Positions 48,307-56,562 of a stretch of DNA of 64,000 bases are shown piece by piece. Below the pieces are notes generated by a model. It worked only from the letters and a program-made list of their open reading frames with translations. It was not told the origin of the DNA and made no database searches. The stretch lies in NCBI GenBank assembly GCA_002840765.1, contig PHCE01000017.1:22294-86293 (forward strand). The letters run 5' to 3'. The stretch's first letter is position 1, and each line of letters begins with the position of its first letter. This stretch comes from Betaproteobacteria bacterium HGW-Betaproteobacteria-7 (lineage in GTDB: Bacteria > Pseudomonadota > Gammaproteobacteria > Burkholderiales > Rhodocyclaceae). Both the position numbers and the translations under genes were made by a program.

Positions 48307-49217
48307 GCTCCCGCTCCTTTCAACCGCTGCCTGACCCTGGTGATGGCCTTGAATACCGCCAAGGCGGCGATGCCGGCGACGATGCCGACGACGACGTCAA
48401 GCAGCAGCGACAGCACGCCGCCGAACAGGCCGGCGGTGGCGGCCAGATCGGCGATGGCGTGGTGCAGGAAGGGCAGGCCGTGCGTCAGGATGCCGCCGCC
48501 GACCATGAACATGGCGGCCGTACCGATCACCGCCAGCGCCTTCATCAACTGCGGTGCTGCCAGCAGCAGCCCCTTGCCAACAGTCTGTGCCACGGCACCG
48601 GGGCGCTGCATCAGGTGCAGCCCGGCATCATCCATCTTGACGATGGCGGCGACCAGGCCATAGACGCCGACCGTCATCAGCAGACCGATGCCGGCAAGCA
48701 CGGCCAGTTGCGAAGAAAACGGCTGGTCGGCGACAGTACCCAGGGCGATGACGATGATTTCAGCCGAGAGCACAAAGTCAGTGCGGATTGCCCCCTTGAT
48801 CTTGTCGGCCTCGAGGGCGACCAGATCGGGTGCCGCATCCATCGCCGCCAGTTCTTCGGCGACTTCGGGCTCGTCGTCGTGCGCCAGCCATTTGTGGGCG
48901 AGTTTCTCGACGCCTTCGAAACACAGGTAGAGGCCGCCCAGCATCAGCAGTGGCGTCACCGCCCACGGGGCGAAAGCGCTGATCGCCAGCGCCGCCGGCA
49001 CCAGGATCAGCTTGTTCTTCAGCGAACCGATGGCGACCGCCCAGACCACCGGCAATTCGCGTTCGGCCCTGACCCCGGCGACCTGCTGGGCGTTCAGCGC
49101 CAGGTCGTCGCCGAGCACGCCGGCGGTTTTTTTTGCCGCAACTTTGGTCATCATTGCCACGTCATCAAGGACGCTGGCGATATCGTCGAGCAGGGCAAGC
49201 AGGCTGGCACCGGCCAT
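48303..49217 (-). CDS. yedI: DUF808 family inner-membrane protein (YedI-like)
   Basis: A 304-aa multi-pass protein. The start MAGASLLALLDDIASVLDDV and segment AKKTAGVLGDDLALNAQQVA are the DUF808 signature. Several helices follow, such as LVPAALAISAFAPWAVTPLL. Coupled by ATGA to the downstream coiled-coil/zinc-ribbon gene. The family has no assigned biochemical role. Confidence 0.9.
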   Translation of the reverse strand: MAGASLLALLDDIASVLDDVAMMTKVAAKKTAGVLGDDLALNAQQVAGVRAERELPVVWAVAIGSLKNKLILVPAALAISAFAPWAVTPLLMLGGLYLCFEGVEKLAHKWLAHDDEPEVAEELAAMDAAPDLVALEADKIKGAIRTDFVLSAEIIVIALGTVADQPFSSQLAVLAGIGLLMTVGVYGLVAAIVKMDDAGLHLMQRPGAVAQTVGKGLLLAAPQLMKALAVIGTAAMFMVGGGILTHGLPFLHHAIADLAATAGLFGGVLSLLLDVVVGIVAGIAALAVFKAITRVRQRLKGAGA

Positions 49218-49279
49218 GAGAAAAATCCTTCAGGAAAAATCAGTGGGGGGCCGCACAGCCCCGGATGGAAACTGAACGA

Positions 49280-49486
49280 TCAATGCGAATCGTCGCCATC
49301 CCCATTGATGACGTAATCGCGAATCCAGGCTGAGCGGCGATCGAGGTACGAACGGCGGTCGGCCTCGATCGGCCCGTCGGCGGTCAGGTAAGGCGGCGGC
49401 TGCAAGCGTTGGCGGCAGCGACGATCCACCCGCAGCGGGCGATAGGCTCGTGGCGCTGAATTTTCTCTTGATCCTTGCTGAGTCAT
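49280..49486 (-). CDS. Small hypothetical protein (68 aa)
   Basis: Chosen start 49486 follows an ideal GGGAGGAAGAG site. The product (MTQQGSRENSAPRAYRPLRV) is Arg-rich and ends WIRDYVINGDGDDSH, with an ADRRSYLDRRS block. No domain recognised. It lies about 60 bases upstream of the DUF808 gene in the same direction and may be the first gene of that operon. Confidence 0.55.
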   Translation of the reverse strand: MTQQGSRENSAPRAYRPLRVDRRCRQRLQPPPYLTADGPIEADRRSYLDRRSAWIRDYVINGDGDDSH

Positions 49487-49647
49487 CGACTCTTCCTCCC
49501 CGCATTCGCGCAGACAGCGATTATGCCAGAGGCCTGATCGCGACGCAGCCCAGGACTCTGCTGGAAAGCGTGAATCCCGCATCGGCAATTTGACCAGAGG
49601 GCATTATCGAGTATGGTCATTCATCAGCCAAAAACAAAGGGAGCGCG

Positions 49648-50283
49648 ATGATGGGCAAAATCTCGAGCATGTTGCTGGCAAGTGCGCTGGCCGTTCTGCT
49701 GTCCGGGCCGGCGGCTGCCGCCGAACCGATGGTTTTCGAAAGCTGTGACAGCCGGGGCCAGACGGTTCCGGCGCTGCCTGATAGCCGGCTGGCCGTCCTG
49801 GTCACTAGCGTCAGCGAGCAAGGGCGACCGGCAATCCGATACAACCCGGAGATCCTGCCGCGACTGAGTTCGAACGCCCGCCTCTTTTTCTACGCCCACC
49901 AGTGCGCCCGACTTGGCCTGAACGATGCCGCCAATTCGGCGCGACGGGCCGATTGTGTTGCACTGAACACACTCCTTGACGGCGATCAGCTCAAATACAA
50001 GGACTTGCCGGCGCTGCAGGCGGATCTGAAATTCTCGGCAGAAGAATGGTCGTTATTGCCCGGTCCGGCCCGGCAAATCGATCTGAGCAACTGCCGGGCA
50101 AGCAGTGGCGATGTACTGCGCCTGCCCCTGGCCAGGCAGGCTTCGCCCCGGCAGGACGCGTGGAACACCTGCGTTCGCGCCTGTGCCGACCGGCTGTGGG
50201 CCTGCCGCAAATCGAGCCGCGAGGCGGATAGCAACAACTGCCAGACCGACTACGACCGCTGCCGGAGCAACTGCCAGGACTGA
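49648..50283 (+). CDS. Secreted Cys-rich protein with palindromic cysteine spacing
   Basis: A 211-aa exported protein: signal peptide ending SGPAAAAEP. The mature part has several cysteines, then a C-terminal tail with Cys at 175, 179, 186, 198, 205 and 209, i.e. C-x3-C-x6-C-x11-C-x6-C-x3-C, symmetric about its centre. This is what a disulfide-laced helical hairpin would show. GGGAG lies upstream of the start. No family recognised. It precedes parE on the same strand but an 82-base gap separates them. Confidence 0.7.
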   Translation: MMGKISSMLLASALAVLLSGPAAAAEPMVFESCDSRGQTVPALPDSRLAVLVTSVSEQGRPAIRYNPEILPRLSSNARLFFYAHQCARLGLNDAANSARRADCVALNTLLDGDQLKYKDLPALQADLKFSAEEWSLLPGPARQIDLSNCRASSGDVLRLPLARQASPRQDAWNTCVRACADRLWACRKSSREADSNNCQTDYDRCRSNCQD

Positions 50284-50365
50284 CGACGAGCGCTACCTGA
50301 CTGCCGTCAGGGGTTAAAATCGCGGCCGCCTCGAACCAACTACCCACCTCCAGCAAAGCAACCGC

Positions 50366-52315
50366 ATGGCCGACTACTCCGCCGCCTCCATCCGCGTCCT
50401 CAAAGACCTCGAACCCGTCAAGGAACGCCCGGGCATGTACACCCGGACGACCTGCCCGACCCATATCGTCCAGGAAGTCATAGACAATGCCGCCGACGAG
50501 GCGCTGGCCGGCTTCGCCAAGAAGATTTCGGTGGCGATCCGCGCCGACGGCAGCATCGAGGTGGCCGACAACGGCCGCGGCATTCCGGTCGAAATCCATC
50601 CGGAAGAAGGCCGGCCGGCGGTCGAGCTGGTGTTCTGCAAGTTGCACGCCGGCGGCAAGTTCAACAAGACCGAAGCCGGCAACGCCTACCGCTTCTCCGG
50701 CGGCCTGCACGGCGTCGGCGTTTCGGTGACCAATGCGCTGTCGACGCGCCTGGAAGTTGAGATCAAGCGCGGCGGCGGCGTGCATCGCCTCGTCTTTGCC
50801 GCCGGCTTCGTCGTCGAACCGCTGACCCGCATCGGCGATTGTGGCCAGCGCAATACCGGCACCACGGTGCGCATCTCGCCGGACCCCAAGTATTTCGACT
50901 CGCCCAAGGTCAATCTCGGCCAACTCGAGCACCTGCTGCGCTCGAAAGCCGTGCTGATGCCCAATGTCACTGTCGAACTGGAGATCGAAGGCCAGGAGAA
51001 AAAGGTCTGGTGCTACCAGAACGGCATGGCCGACTACCTCAACGAAATGATGGTTGGCACGCCGGTGGCGCCGATCTTTGTCGGCGAAAAGTATGTCGAT
51101 TCGCCCAATGGCTTCGCCGTCGGCGAAGGTGCTACCTGGGCGCTGGCCTGGTTCGAGGAAGGCGGCGGCAAGCCGGAGTCCTACGTCAATCTGATCCCGA
51201 CACTGGACGGCGGCACCCACGAGGCCGGGCTGAAGGCCGGCGTCTTCGAGGCGGTCAAGACTTTCGCCGAACACCACGCCATCCTGCCCGCCAAGGTCAA
51301 GCTGGCCCAGGAAGATGTCTGCGGCCGCATGACCTACCTGCTTTCGGCCAAGGTGCTCGACCCGCAATTCCAGGGCCAAACCAAGGAAAAGCTGACTTCC
51401 CGCGATGCCTACAAGCTGGTCTCGCAGATGGTGCGCGACCCCTTCGAGCTATGGCTGAACAGCCACGCCGATTTCGGCAAGAAGATCGCCGAACTGGCGG
51501 TCAAGGCGGCGCAGAACCGGATGAAATCGACGCAGAAAGTCGAGAAAAAGAAGTCCTCCGGCATCGCCACCCTGCCCGGCAAGCTGACCGATTGCGAATC
51601 CGACGACGTCAGCCGCAACGAAGTCTTCCTGGTCGAGGGGGACTCGGCCGGTGGCTCGGCCAAGCAGGGCCGCGACAAGGAAACCCAGGCGGTGCTGCCC
51701 TTGCGCGGCAAGGTGCTCAACACCTGGGAAGTCGATCGCGACCAGCTGTTCAAGAACAACGAAGTGCACGACATTTCGGTGGCCATCGGCGTCGACCCGC
51801 ACGGCATCGACCAGATCGATACGGTCGATGTTTCTGGCCTGCGCTACGGGCGGATCATCGTCATGTCCGACGCCGACGTCGACGGTAGCCACATCCAGGT
51901 GCTGCTGTTCACGCTGTTCCTCAAGCATTTCCCGGCGCTGATCGAACGCGGCCATATCCACGTTGCCCAGCCACCGCTGTTCCGCGTCGATGTCGAGGCG
52001 CGTGGGCATACGCGCAAGATCTACTGTCTGGACGAGGCGGAGAAGCAACAGTCGCTGCAAAAACTGGCCGACGAAGGCATTTCGGAAAACAAGATCACCG
52101 TCTCCCGCTTCAAGGGCCTGGGCGAAATGAACCCGGACCAGTTGTGGGAAACCACGCTGTGCCCGGACACCCGTCGCCTGGTGCCGTTTGCCGCGTCGCG
52201 CGAAGTCATCCGCGAGATGGCCGCCACCTTCAATTTGCTGATGGGCAAAGGTGAGGCTTCCGGCCGCCGGGCCTGGATGGAAAAAGACGGCGGTCTGGTC
52301 GAGGCCGATGTTTAG
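50366..52315 (+). CDS. parE: DNA topoisomerase IV subunit B
   Basis: The ATPase subunit of topoisomerase IV (649 aa), which decatenates daughter chromosomes. GHKL ATP-binding motifs are EVIDNAADEALAG, VADNGRGIPVE and GGLHGVGVSVTNAL. The TOPRIM part shows VEGDSAGGSAKQGRDKETQA and MSDADVDGSHIQVL. parC is not in the window; the downstream patatin gene starts within the last codons of parE (ATG 52308). Shorter DNA-gyrase-type insertions are absent, supporting ParE rather than GyrB. Confidence 0.95.
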   Translation: MADYSAASIRVLKDLEPVKERPGMYTRTTCPTHIVQEVIDNAADEALAGFAKKISVAIRADGSIEVADNGRGIPVEIHPEEGRPAVELVFCKLHAGGKFNKTEAGNAYRFSGGLHGVGVSVTNALSTRLEVEIKRGGGVHRLVFAAGFVVEPLTRIGDCGQRNTGTTVRISPDPKYFDSPKVNLGQLEHLLRSKAVLMPNVTVELEIEGQEKKVWCYQNGMADYLNEMMVGTPVAPIFVGEKYVDSPNGFAVGEGATWALAWFEEGGGKPESYVNLIPTLDGGTHEAGLKAGVFEAVKTFAEHHAILPAKVKLAQEDVCGRMTYLLSAKVLDPQFQGQTKEKLTSRDAYKLVSQMVRDPFELWLNSHADFGKKIAELAVKAAQNRMKSTQKVEKKKSSGIATLPGKLTDCESDDVSRNEVFLVEGDSAGGSAKQGRDKETQAVLPLRGKVLNTWEVDRDQLFKNNEVHDISVAIGVDPHGIDQIDTVDVSGLRYGRIIVMSDADVDGSHIQVLLFTLFLKHFPALIERGHIHVAQPPLFRVDVEARGHTRKIYCLDEAEKQQSLQKLADEGISENKITVSRFKGLGEMNPDQLWETTLCPDTRRLVPFAASREVIREMAATFNLLMGKGEASGRRAWMEKDGGLVEADV

Positions 52316-53315
52316 GACTCTCAACCTCGCCCTGCAGGGTGGCGGCGCGCACGGCGCTTTCACCTGGGGCGTGCTCGACGCATTGCTCGAAGACGGCAGC
52401 TTCGATTTCGAGGGTGTCAGCGGCACCAGCGCCGGCGCCATGAACGCTTTGTGCCTGGCGCACGGTCTGATGACCGGCGGCCGCGATGGCGCCCGCGAGG
52501 CGCTGGCCGGTTTCTGGACCACCATCGCCGGCGATGCGCGCTACACGCCATCGGCCGAAGCCGCCGGCAACATCGCCCCGGCGCTGAAGGTGATGCTGAA
52601 ATGGACCGACCACCTGTCGCCGGAACAGCTCAATCCTTTCGATCTCAATCCGCTGCGTGACGTACTGCAGGCCCGCTTCGACTTCGAGCGCCTGCGCCGC
52701 GACAGCCCGGCCAAGCTGTTCATCGCCGCCACCCACGCCAATTCCGGCAAGCTGCGCATCTTCCACAATCACGAGTTGAGCGTTGATGCGCTACTTGCCT
52801 CGGCCTGCCTGCCGACTGTACACCGGAGCATCATCATCGACGGCGAGCCGTACTGGGACGGCGGCTACAGCGCCAATCCGGCGGTCTTTCCGCTGTTCTA
52901 CAACTGCTCGGCCGGCGACATCCTGCTGGTCCTGCTGACGCCGCTGCACTACAGCGAAACGCCGGTCTCCGCCGCCGACATCAAGGTTCGCCTGCGCGAA
53001 CTGGCGTTCAATTCGACCTTCCTGCGCGAAATGCGCATGTTCGCCCACATGCGCGAGCAGCTCGGCGACAGCTGGCTGCCCGACTGGCTGCCGCTTGGCC
53101 GCTTCGAACGCCGTATCGGCCGCCTGCGCTTCCACGCCATCGCCGGCGACGCGCTGCTCAGCGAGATGCCGGCCGACAGCAAGCTGGCGGTCAACCTGCC
53201 ATTCTTTGAAAAGCTGCGCGACCAGGGCCGCGCCCATGCGCAGGCCTGGCTGGCGACCCACAGCATGCAGGTGGGGCGCAGCGCGACGCTGGACCTGATG
53301 AAGCTGTTCTACTGA
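52308..53315 (+). CDS. Patatin-like phospholipase, overlapping parE
   Basis: A 335-aa patatin starting at ATG 52308, 8 bases inside parE. The motifs LALQGGGAHGAFTWGVLD, EGVSGTSAGAMNAL (GTSAG nucleophile) and IDGEPYWDGGYSANP (Asp) are complete. Same general family as 45020. It is followed after 11 bases by a third patatin gene, so the two are probably co-transcribed and coupled to parE. Confidence 0.87.
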   Translation: MFRTLNLALQGGGAHGAFTWGVLDALLEDGSFDFEGVSGTSAGAMNALCLAHGLMTGGRDGAREALAGFWTTIAGDARYTPSAEAAGNIAPALKVMLKWTDHLSPEQLNPFDLNPLRDVLQARFDFERLRRDSPAKLFIAATHANSGKLRIFHNHELSVDALLASACLPTVHRSIIIDGEPYWDGGYSANPAVFPLFYNCSAGDILLVLLTPLHYSETPVSAADIKVRLRELAFNSTFLREMRMFAHMREQLGDSWLPDWLPLGRFERRIGRLRFHAIAGDALLSEMPADSKLAVNLPFFEKLRDQGRAHAQAWLATHSMQVGRSATLDLMKLFY

Positions 53316-53326
53316 ACGCCACGAAT

Positions 53327-54211
53327 ATGAACGACGACCACACCCATTCCCGAAACCGCCGCCGGCTGCTCAGTGCCGGCGCCGCCCTGCTGCTCGGCGG
53401 CTGCACGCTGCTGCGCCCGGAAGCGCCACCGGCCACAACGTCACGCCCGCGCAAGGTAGCGCTGGTGCTCGGCGGCGGCGCGGCGCGTGGCTTCGCCCAT
53501 ATCGGCGTGATCAAGATGCTGGAATCGCAGGGCATCGTCCCCGACATCATCGTCGGCACCAGTGCCGGCGCCGTCGTCGGCGCGCTCTACGCCGGCGGTT
53601 TCGACGCTTTCGCCATGCAGAAGATCGCCCAGCAACTCGACGAGAAAATCTTCGCCGACTGGACGCTGGTCGGCCGCGGCCTGTTGAAGGGCGAGGCGTT
53701 GCAGGAGTTCATCAACCAGCACCTCAACCGCCGCCCGCTGGAAAAGCTGAACAAGCCCTTCGCTGCTGTCGCCACCGACCTCAACAGTGGCGAGCGCGTC
53801 GTCTTCCGCACCGGCGATACCGGCATGGCCGTGCGCGCCTCGGCCGCCGTGCCCGGCGTCTTCCAGCCGACCGAGTTCAACGGCCGTAGCTATGTCGATG
53901 GCGGGCTGAGCAGCCCGGTGCCGGTGCAGGCGGCGCGCGAGATGGGCGCCGACTTCGTCATCGCCGTTGATATCTCCGCCCGCCCGCAAGGCCAGCCGGT
54001 GGACAGCGTCAGCGGCATCCTGTGGCAGACGACCACGATCATGGGCGGCGTCATCGGGCGCAACGAGACGCGCGATGCCGATGCGCTGATCCGCCCCGCC
54101 CTGCCCTATGTCAAGTCCTGGGACTTTACCGCCCGCCACGACGCCATGCTCGAAGGCGAGCGCGCCGCGCTGGCTGCGCTCCCGGCGATTCGCCAGAAGC
54201 TGGGCCGCTGA
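53327..54211 (+). CDS. Patatin-like lipoprotein (RssA-like)
   Basis: A 294-aa patatin with an Arg-rich start and a lipoprotein signal (RRLLSAGAALLLGGCTLL, lipobox LGGC). Motifs: LVLGGGAARGFAHIGVIKML, IVGTSAGAVVGALYAGGF (GTSAG) and FNGRSYVDGGLSSPVPV (DGG). Unlike the two cytosolic patatins it should sit in the periplasm or outer membrane. The tandem arrangement after parE suggests co-expression. Confidence 0.87.
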   Translation: MNDDHTHSRNRRRLLSAGAALLLGGCTLLRPEAPPATTSRPRKVALVLGGGAARGFAHIGVIKMLESQGIVPDIIVGTSAGAVVGALYAGGFDAFAMQKIAQQLDEKIFADWTLVGRGLLKGEALQEFINQHLNRRPLEKLNKPFAAVATDLNSGERVVFRTGDTGMAVRASAAVPGVFQPTEFNGRSYVDGGLSSPVPVQAAREMGADFVIAVDISARPQGQPVDSVSGILWQTTTIMGGVIGRNETRDADALIRPALPYVKSWDFTARHDAMLEGERAALAALPAIRQKLGR

Positions 54212-54529
54212 CACCGCGCATGGCTGCGCTTCGCACGCCACGGTCAACAAGCAGCTGATTCCGTTGGCGCTTTGTTAGGCACCGACCAAACGATCCAAGT
54301 TCGTTTGTGTTCGCTGCCGTACAGACGGTGAGCGAATGCTGGCCTACCCTCCTTGACACGGAGCGAATATCCCACCTGAATAAAAAGTGCAATTTCACTG
54401 CGACTGATAGATATTTGGCATATTTGCCACTAACGCCAAACAAAGGGGATGAGAGGTTTTCGAACCAAGCAACGCCCCGTGCCTGGTTCGCGCCAACTCG
54501 GATGATCATGGGTTTCTAAAGGAAACAAG
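54212..54529. promoter_or_regulatory. Intergenic region upstream of the kaiC operon, with a dyad
   Basis: This 318-base gap holds no convincing gene. Its right part is AT-richer, and TGGCA-TATT-TGCCA at 54416-54429 is a perfect 5-base dyad, about 100 bases before the kaiC start. A TTTCTAAAGGAAACAAG ribosome-binding region precedes the ATG. The left part contains a GTTAGGC motif discussed under rejected items. Confidence 0.5.
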
Positions 54530-56275
54530 ATGAAGTCCTTGCCGCCGCCCCGGGTCAGTGCGACCCACAAAGTGCCTACCGGCATTGCCGGGTTCGATGA
54601 AATAACCGGTGGCGGCCTGCCCCGCGGCCGCACCACGCTGCTGGTCGGCGGACCGGGCTCCGGCAAGACCATTCTCGCCCTCCAATTCCTCGCCCATGGC
54701 GCACGGGATTGCGCGGAACCCGGTATCTTTGTCGCCTTTGAGGAAAGCTCGCAGCGGATCGTCGCCAATGCTGAAAGTTTCGGTTGGAATCTGGCCGCCT
54801 TGCAGAAGAAGAAACTCTTCTTCCTCGATGCCCAGCCGCCACCGGATCTGATCCAGTCTGGCGACTTCGATCTAGGTGGGATGCTGGCGGGGCTCGACGC
54901 CCAGATCAAGAGCATGGGGGCGCGACGCATTGTCTTTGATGCCCTGGATGTCGTTCTGGCATTGCTGTCGGACCCGGCCACACGGCGCCAGGAAATCTAC
55001 CGGCTGCATGCCTGGCTATTGGCGAGAGAACTGACCGGGATAATCACCGCCAAGGCGGGTGGTGATGAAGACAGCAACGCCAGCCAGCAACCCTTTGGCT
55101 TCATGCAATTCATGGTGGATTGCGCGGTGATCCTCAACCACAACGTGGTGCAGGGAGTGTCGCATCGCAATCTGCGGGTGCAGAAATATCGCGGTTCCAG
55201 CTTCGACGAAAATGAATCACCGTTCCTCATCGGTGCCAGCGGCCTGGTGGTCGACGCGGCGCACGCCCGGGTCCGGGTTGATGCCAAAGTCAGCAATGAG
55301 CGTGTTTCGAGCGGCGTCGAGCGACTCGACACCATGCTCGGCGGTGGCTACTACCGCGGCGCCAGCATTCTGATTACCGGCTTCTCCGGCACGGCCAAGA
55401 CCACCTTGAGCGGCGCCTTTGCCGAGGCGGCCTGCCGGCGCGGGGAGCACACTTTGTTCGTCAGCTTCGATTCGGATCGTAACGAGGTCATCCGCAATCT
55501 CGCCTCGGTCGGCATCCGGCTCGATCAATACATCGATAACGGCAGCCTGCGCATGATCTCGGCGCGCTCCATCGCCGGCAGCGCCGAAACCTATCTGGTG
55601 CGCATCCAGACGCTTGCCAAGGAGCATGGCGCCCGGTGCGTGGTGATCGATCCAGTGTCCACCTGGTACAAATCAGCCAATGACCTGGCTGCCCAGAGTG
55701 TGGCGGATCGCTTGATCGACTGGTCGAAGGGCGATGGCATCACCATGGTGTGTACCAGTCTGCTCGACGAAATGTCGAACCAGACGGATAGCGGCTCACC
55801 GCTGCAGATTTCGACCCTGGCGGATACCTGGATTCACCTCAGCTACCTGATGCAGGCCGGTGAACGCAATCGCGGCCTGTCAATCGTCAAATCCCGTGGC
55901 ACCGCCCATTCGAACCAGGTGCGCGAACTGATCCTGAGCGACACCGGCGTCACCTTGACCGATACCTACACGGCCGGCGGCGAAGTGTTGATGGGCACGC
56001 TGCGCTGGGAAAAGGAACGCGCCGAACGCGTTGCCGCCGAGGCTGCCGAGGCCAATGCCAAACTCAAGCGGGTCAAGCTTGATGCCGAAGAGGCTGAACT
56101 CGAGGTACGGCTGAAGTCGTTGCAGACTGAGCTCGTCGCCAAGCAGCTCGAGAAGGAATTGCTGGTCCGTTCGATACAAAGTCACGAAGGCGAGTTGTCC
56201 CGTGGCCGCACCCAGATGAAGGAATTGCGCGGGGCCGATGCCACGAATGCCGCCGACAAGAAGGACTCGCCATGA
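54530..56275 (+). CDS. kaiC: KaiC-like double-domain ATPase
   Basis: A 581-aa KaiC homologue with two RecA-like domains and an added C-terminal coiled coil (about residues 495-560). CI Walker A is GGPGSGKT (residues 40-47) and the catalytic acidic pair is kept in FVAFEESSQ. CII has an altered P-loop, GFSGTAKTT (284-292), and the Glu pair is replaced by Asp314-Ser315. The CII phosphorylation pair is retained as Ser428-Thr429 in ISTLADTW, close to Ser431/Thr432 of Synechococcus KaiC. It overlaps kaiB by four bases. No kaiA. Likely a signalling timer or switch; output probably through the c-di-GMP gene two ORFs on. Confidence 0.9.
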   Translation: MKSLPPPRVSATHKVPTGIAGFDEITGGGLPRGRTTLLVGGPGSGKTILALQFLAHGARDCAEPGIFVAFEESSQRIVANAESFGWNLAALQKKKLFFLDAQPPPDLIQSGDFDLGGMLAGLDAQIKSMGARRIVFDALDVVLALLSDPATRRQEIYRLHAWLLARELTGIITAKAGGDEDSNASQQPFGFMQFMVDCAVILNHNVVQGVSHRNLRVQKYRGSSFDENESPFLIGASGLVVDAAHARVRVDAKVSNERVSSGVERLDTMLGGGYYRGASILITGFSGTAKTTLSGAFAEAACRRGEHTLFVSFDSDRNEVIRNLASVGIRLDQYIDNGSLRMISARSIAGSAETYLVRIQTLAKEHGARCVVIDPVSTWYKSANDLAAQSVADRLIDWSKGDGITMVCTSLLDEMSNQTDSGSPLQISTLADTWIHLSYLMQAGERNRGLSIVKSRGTAHSNQVRELILSDTGVTLTDTYTAGGEVLMGTLRWEKERAERVAAEAAEANAKLKRVKLDAEEAELEVRLKSLQTELVAKQLEKELLVRSIQSHEGELSRGRTQMKELRGADATNAADKKDSP

Positions 56276-56562
56276 ACCGGCGCTCGCACTTCAAGTTTCA
56301 CCTTTATGTCGCTGGCGACGCGCCGAATTCCGCAAAGGCAATTGCCAACTTGGCCACGTTCTGCCGGACCCACTTGGCAGAGCGTTACGAAATCGAAATT
56401 GTCGACGTCTTCCGGGAACCGAAGCGCGCCCTGGCCGAAGGCATCTTCATGACGCCGACGCTGATCGCCCTGACACCGCCCCCGGTCCGCCGCATCGTCG
56501 GCACCCTCAGTCATACACAGACCGTGTTGCTCGCCCTCGGTCTGGTCGGTCTCGCTGAATGA
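56272..56562 (+). CDS. kaiB: KaiB-like protein
   Basis: A 96-aa thioredoxin-fold protein of KaiB type (FKFHLYVAGDAPNSAKAIAN, FMTPTLIALTPPPVRRIVG). KaiB binds phosphorylated KaiC. It overlaps kaiC (ATGA) on the left and the PAS/GGDEF/EAL gene on the right (ATGA), so all three should be made together. Confidence 0.9.
   Translation: MNRRSHFKFHLYVAGDAPNSAKAIANLATFCRTHLAERYEIEIVDVFREPKRALAEGIFMTPTLIALTPPPVRRIVGTLSHTQTVLLALGLVGLAE

Noticed and set aside
48135..49316. 393-codon plus-strand open frame
   Set aside because: Antisense to the DUF808 gene and the zinc-ribbon gene; shadow composition.
54270..54285. GTTAGGC core-like motif suggesting an integron attC site
   Set aside because: No matching RYYYAAC partner at the expected distance and no integrase or cassette array in the window.
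54416..54429. Possible sigma-54 promoter (TGGCA...TTGCC)
   Set aside because: The GG-GC spacing is about 9 rather than 12 bases, so it does not fit the -24/-12 consensus; reported instead as a dyad.
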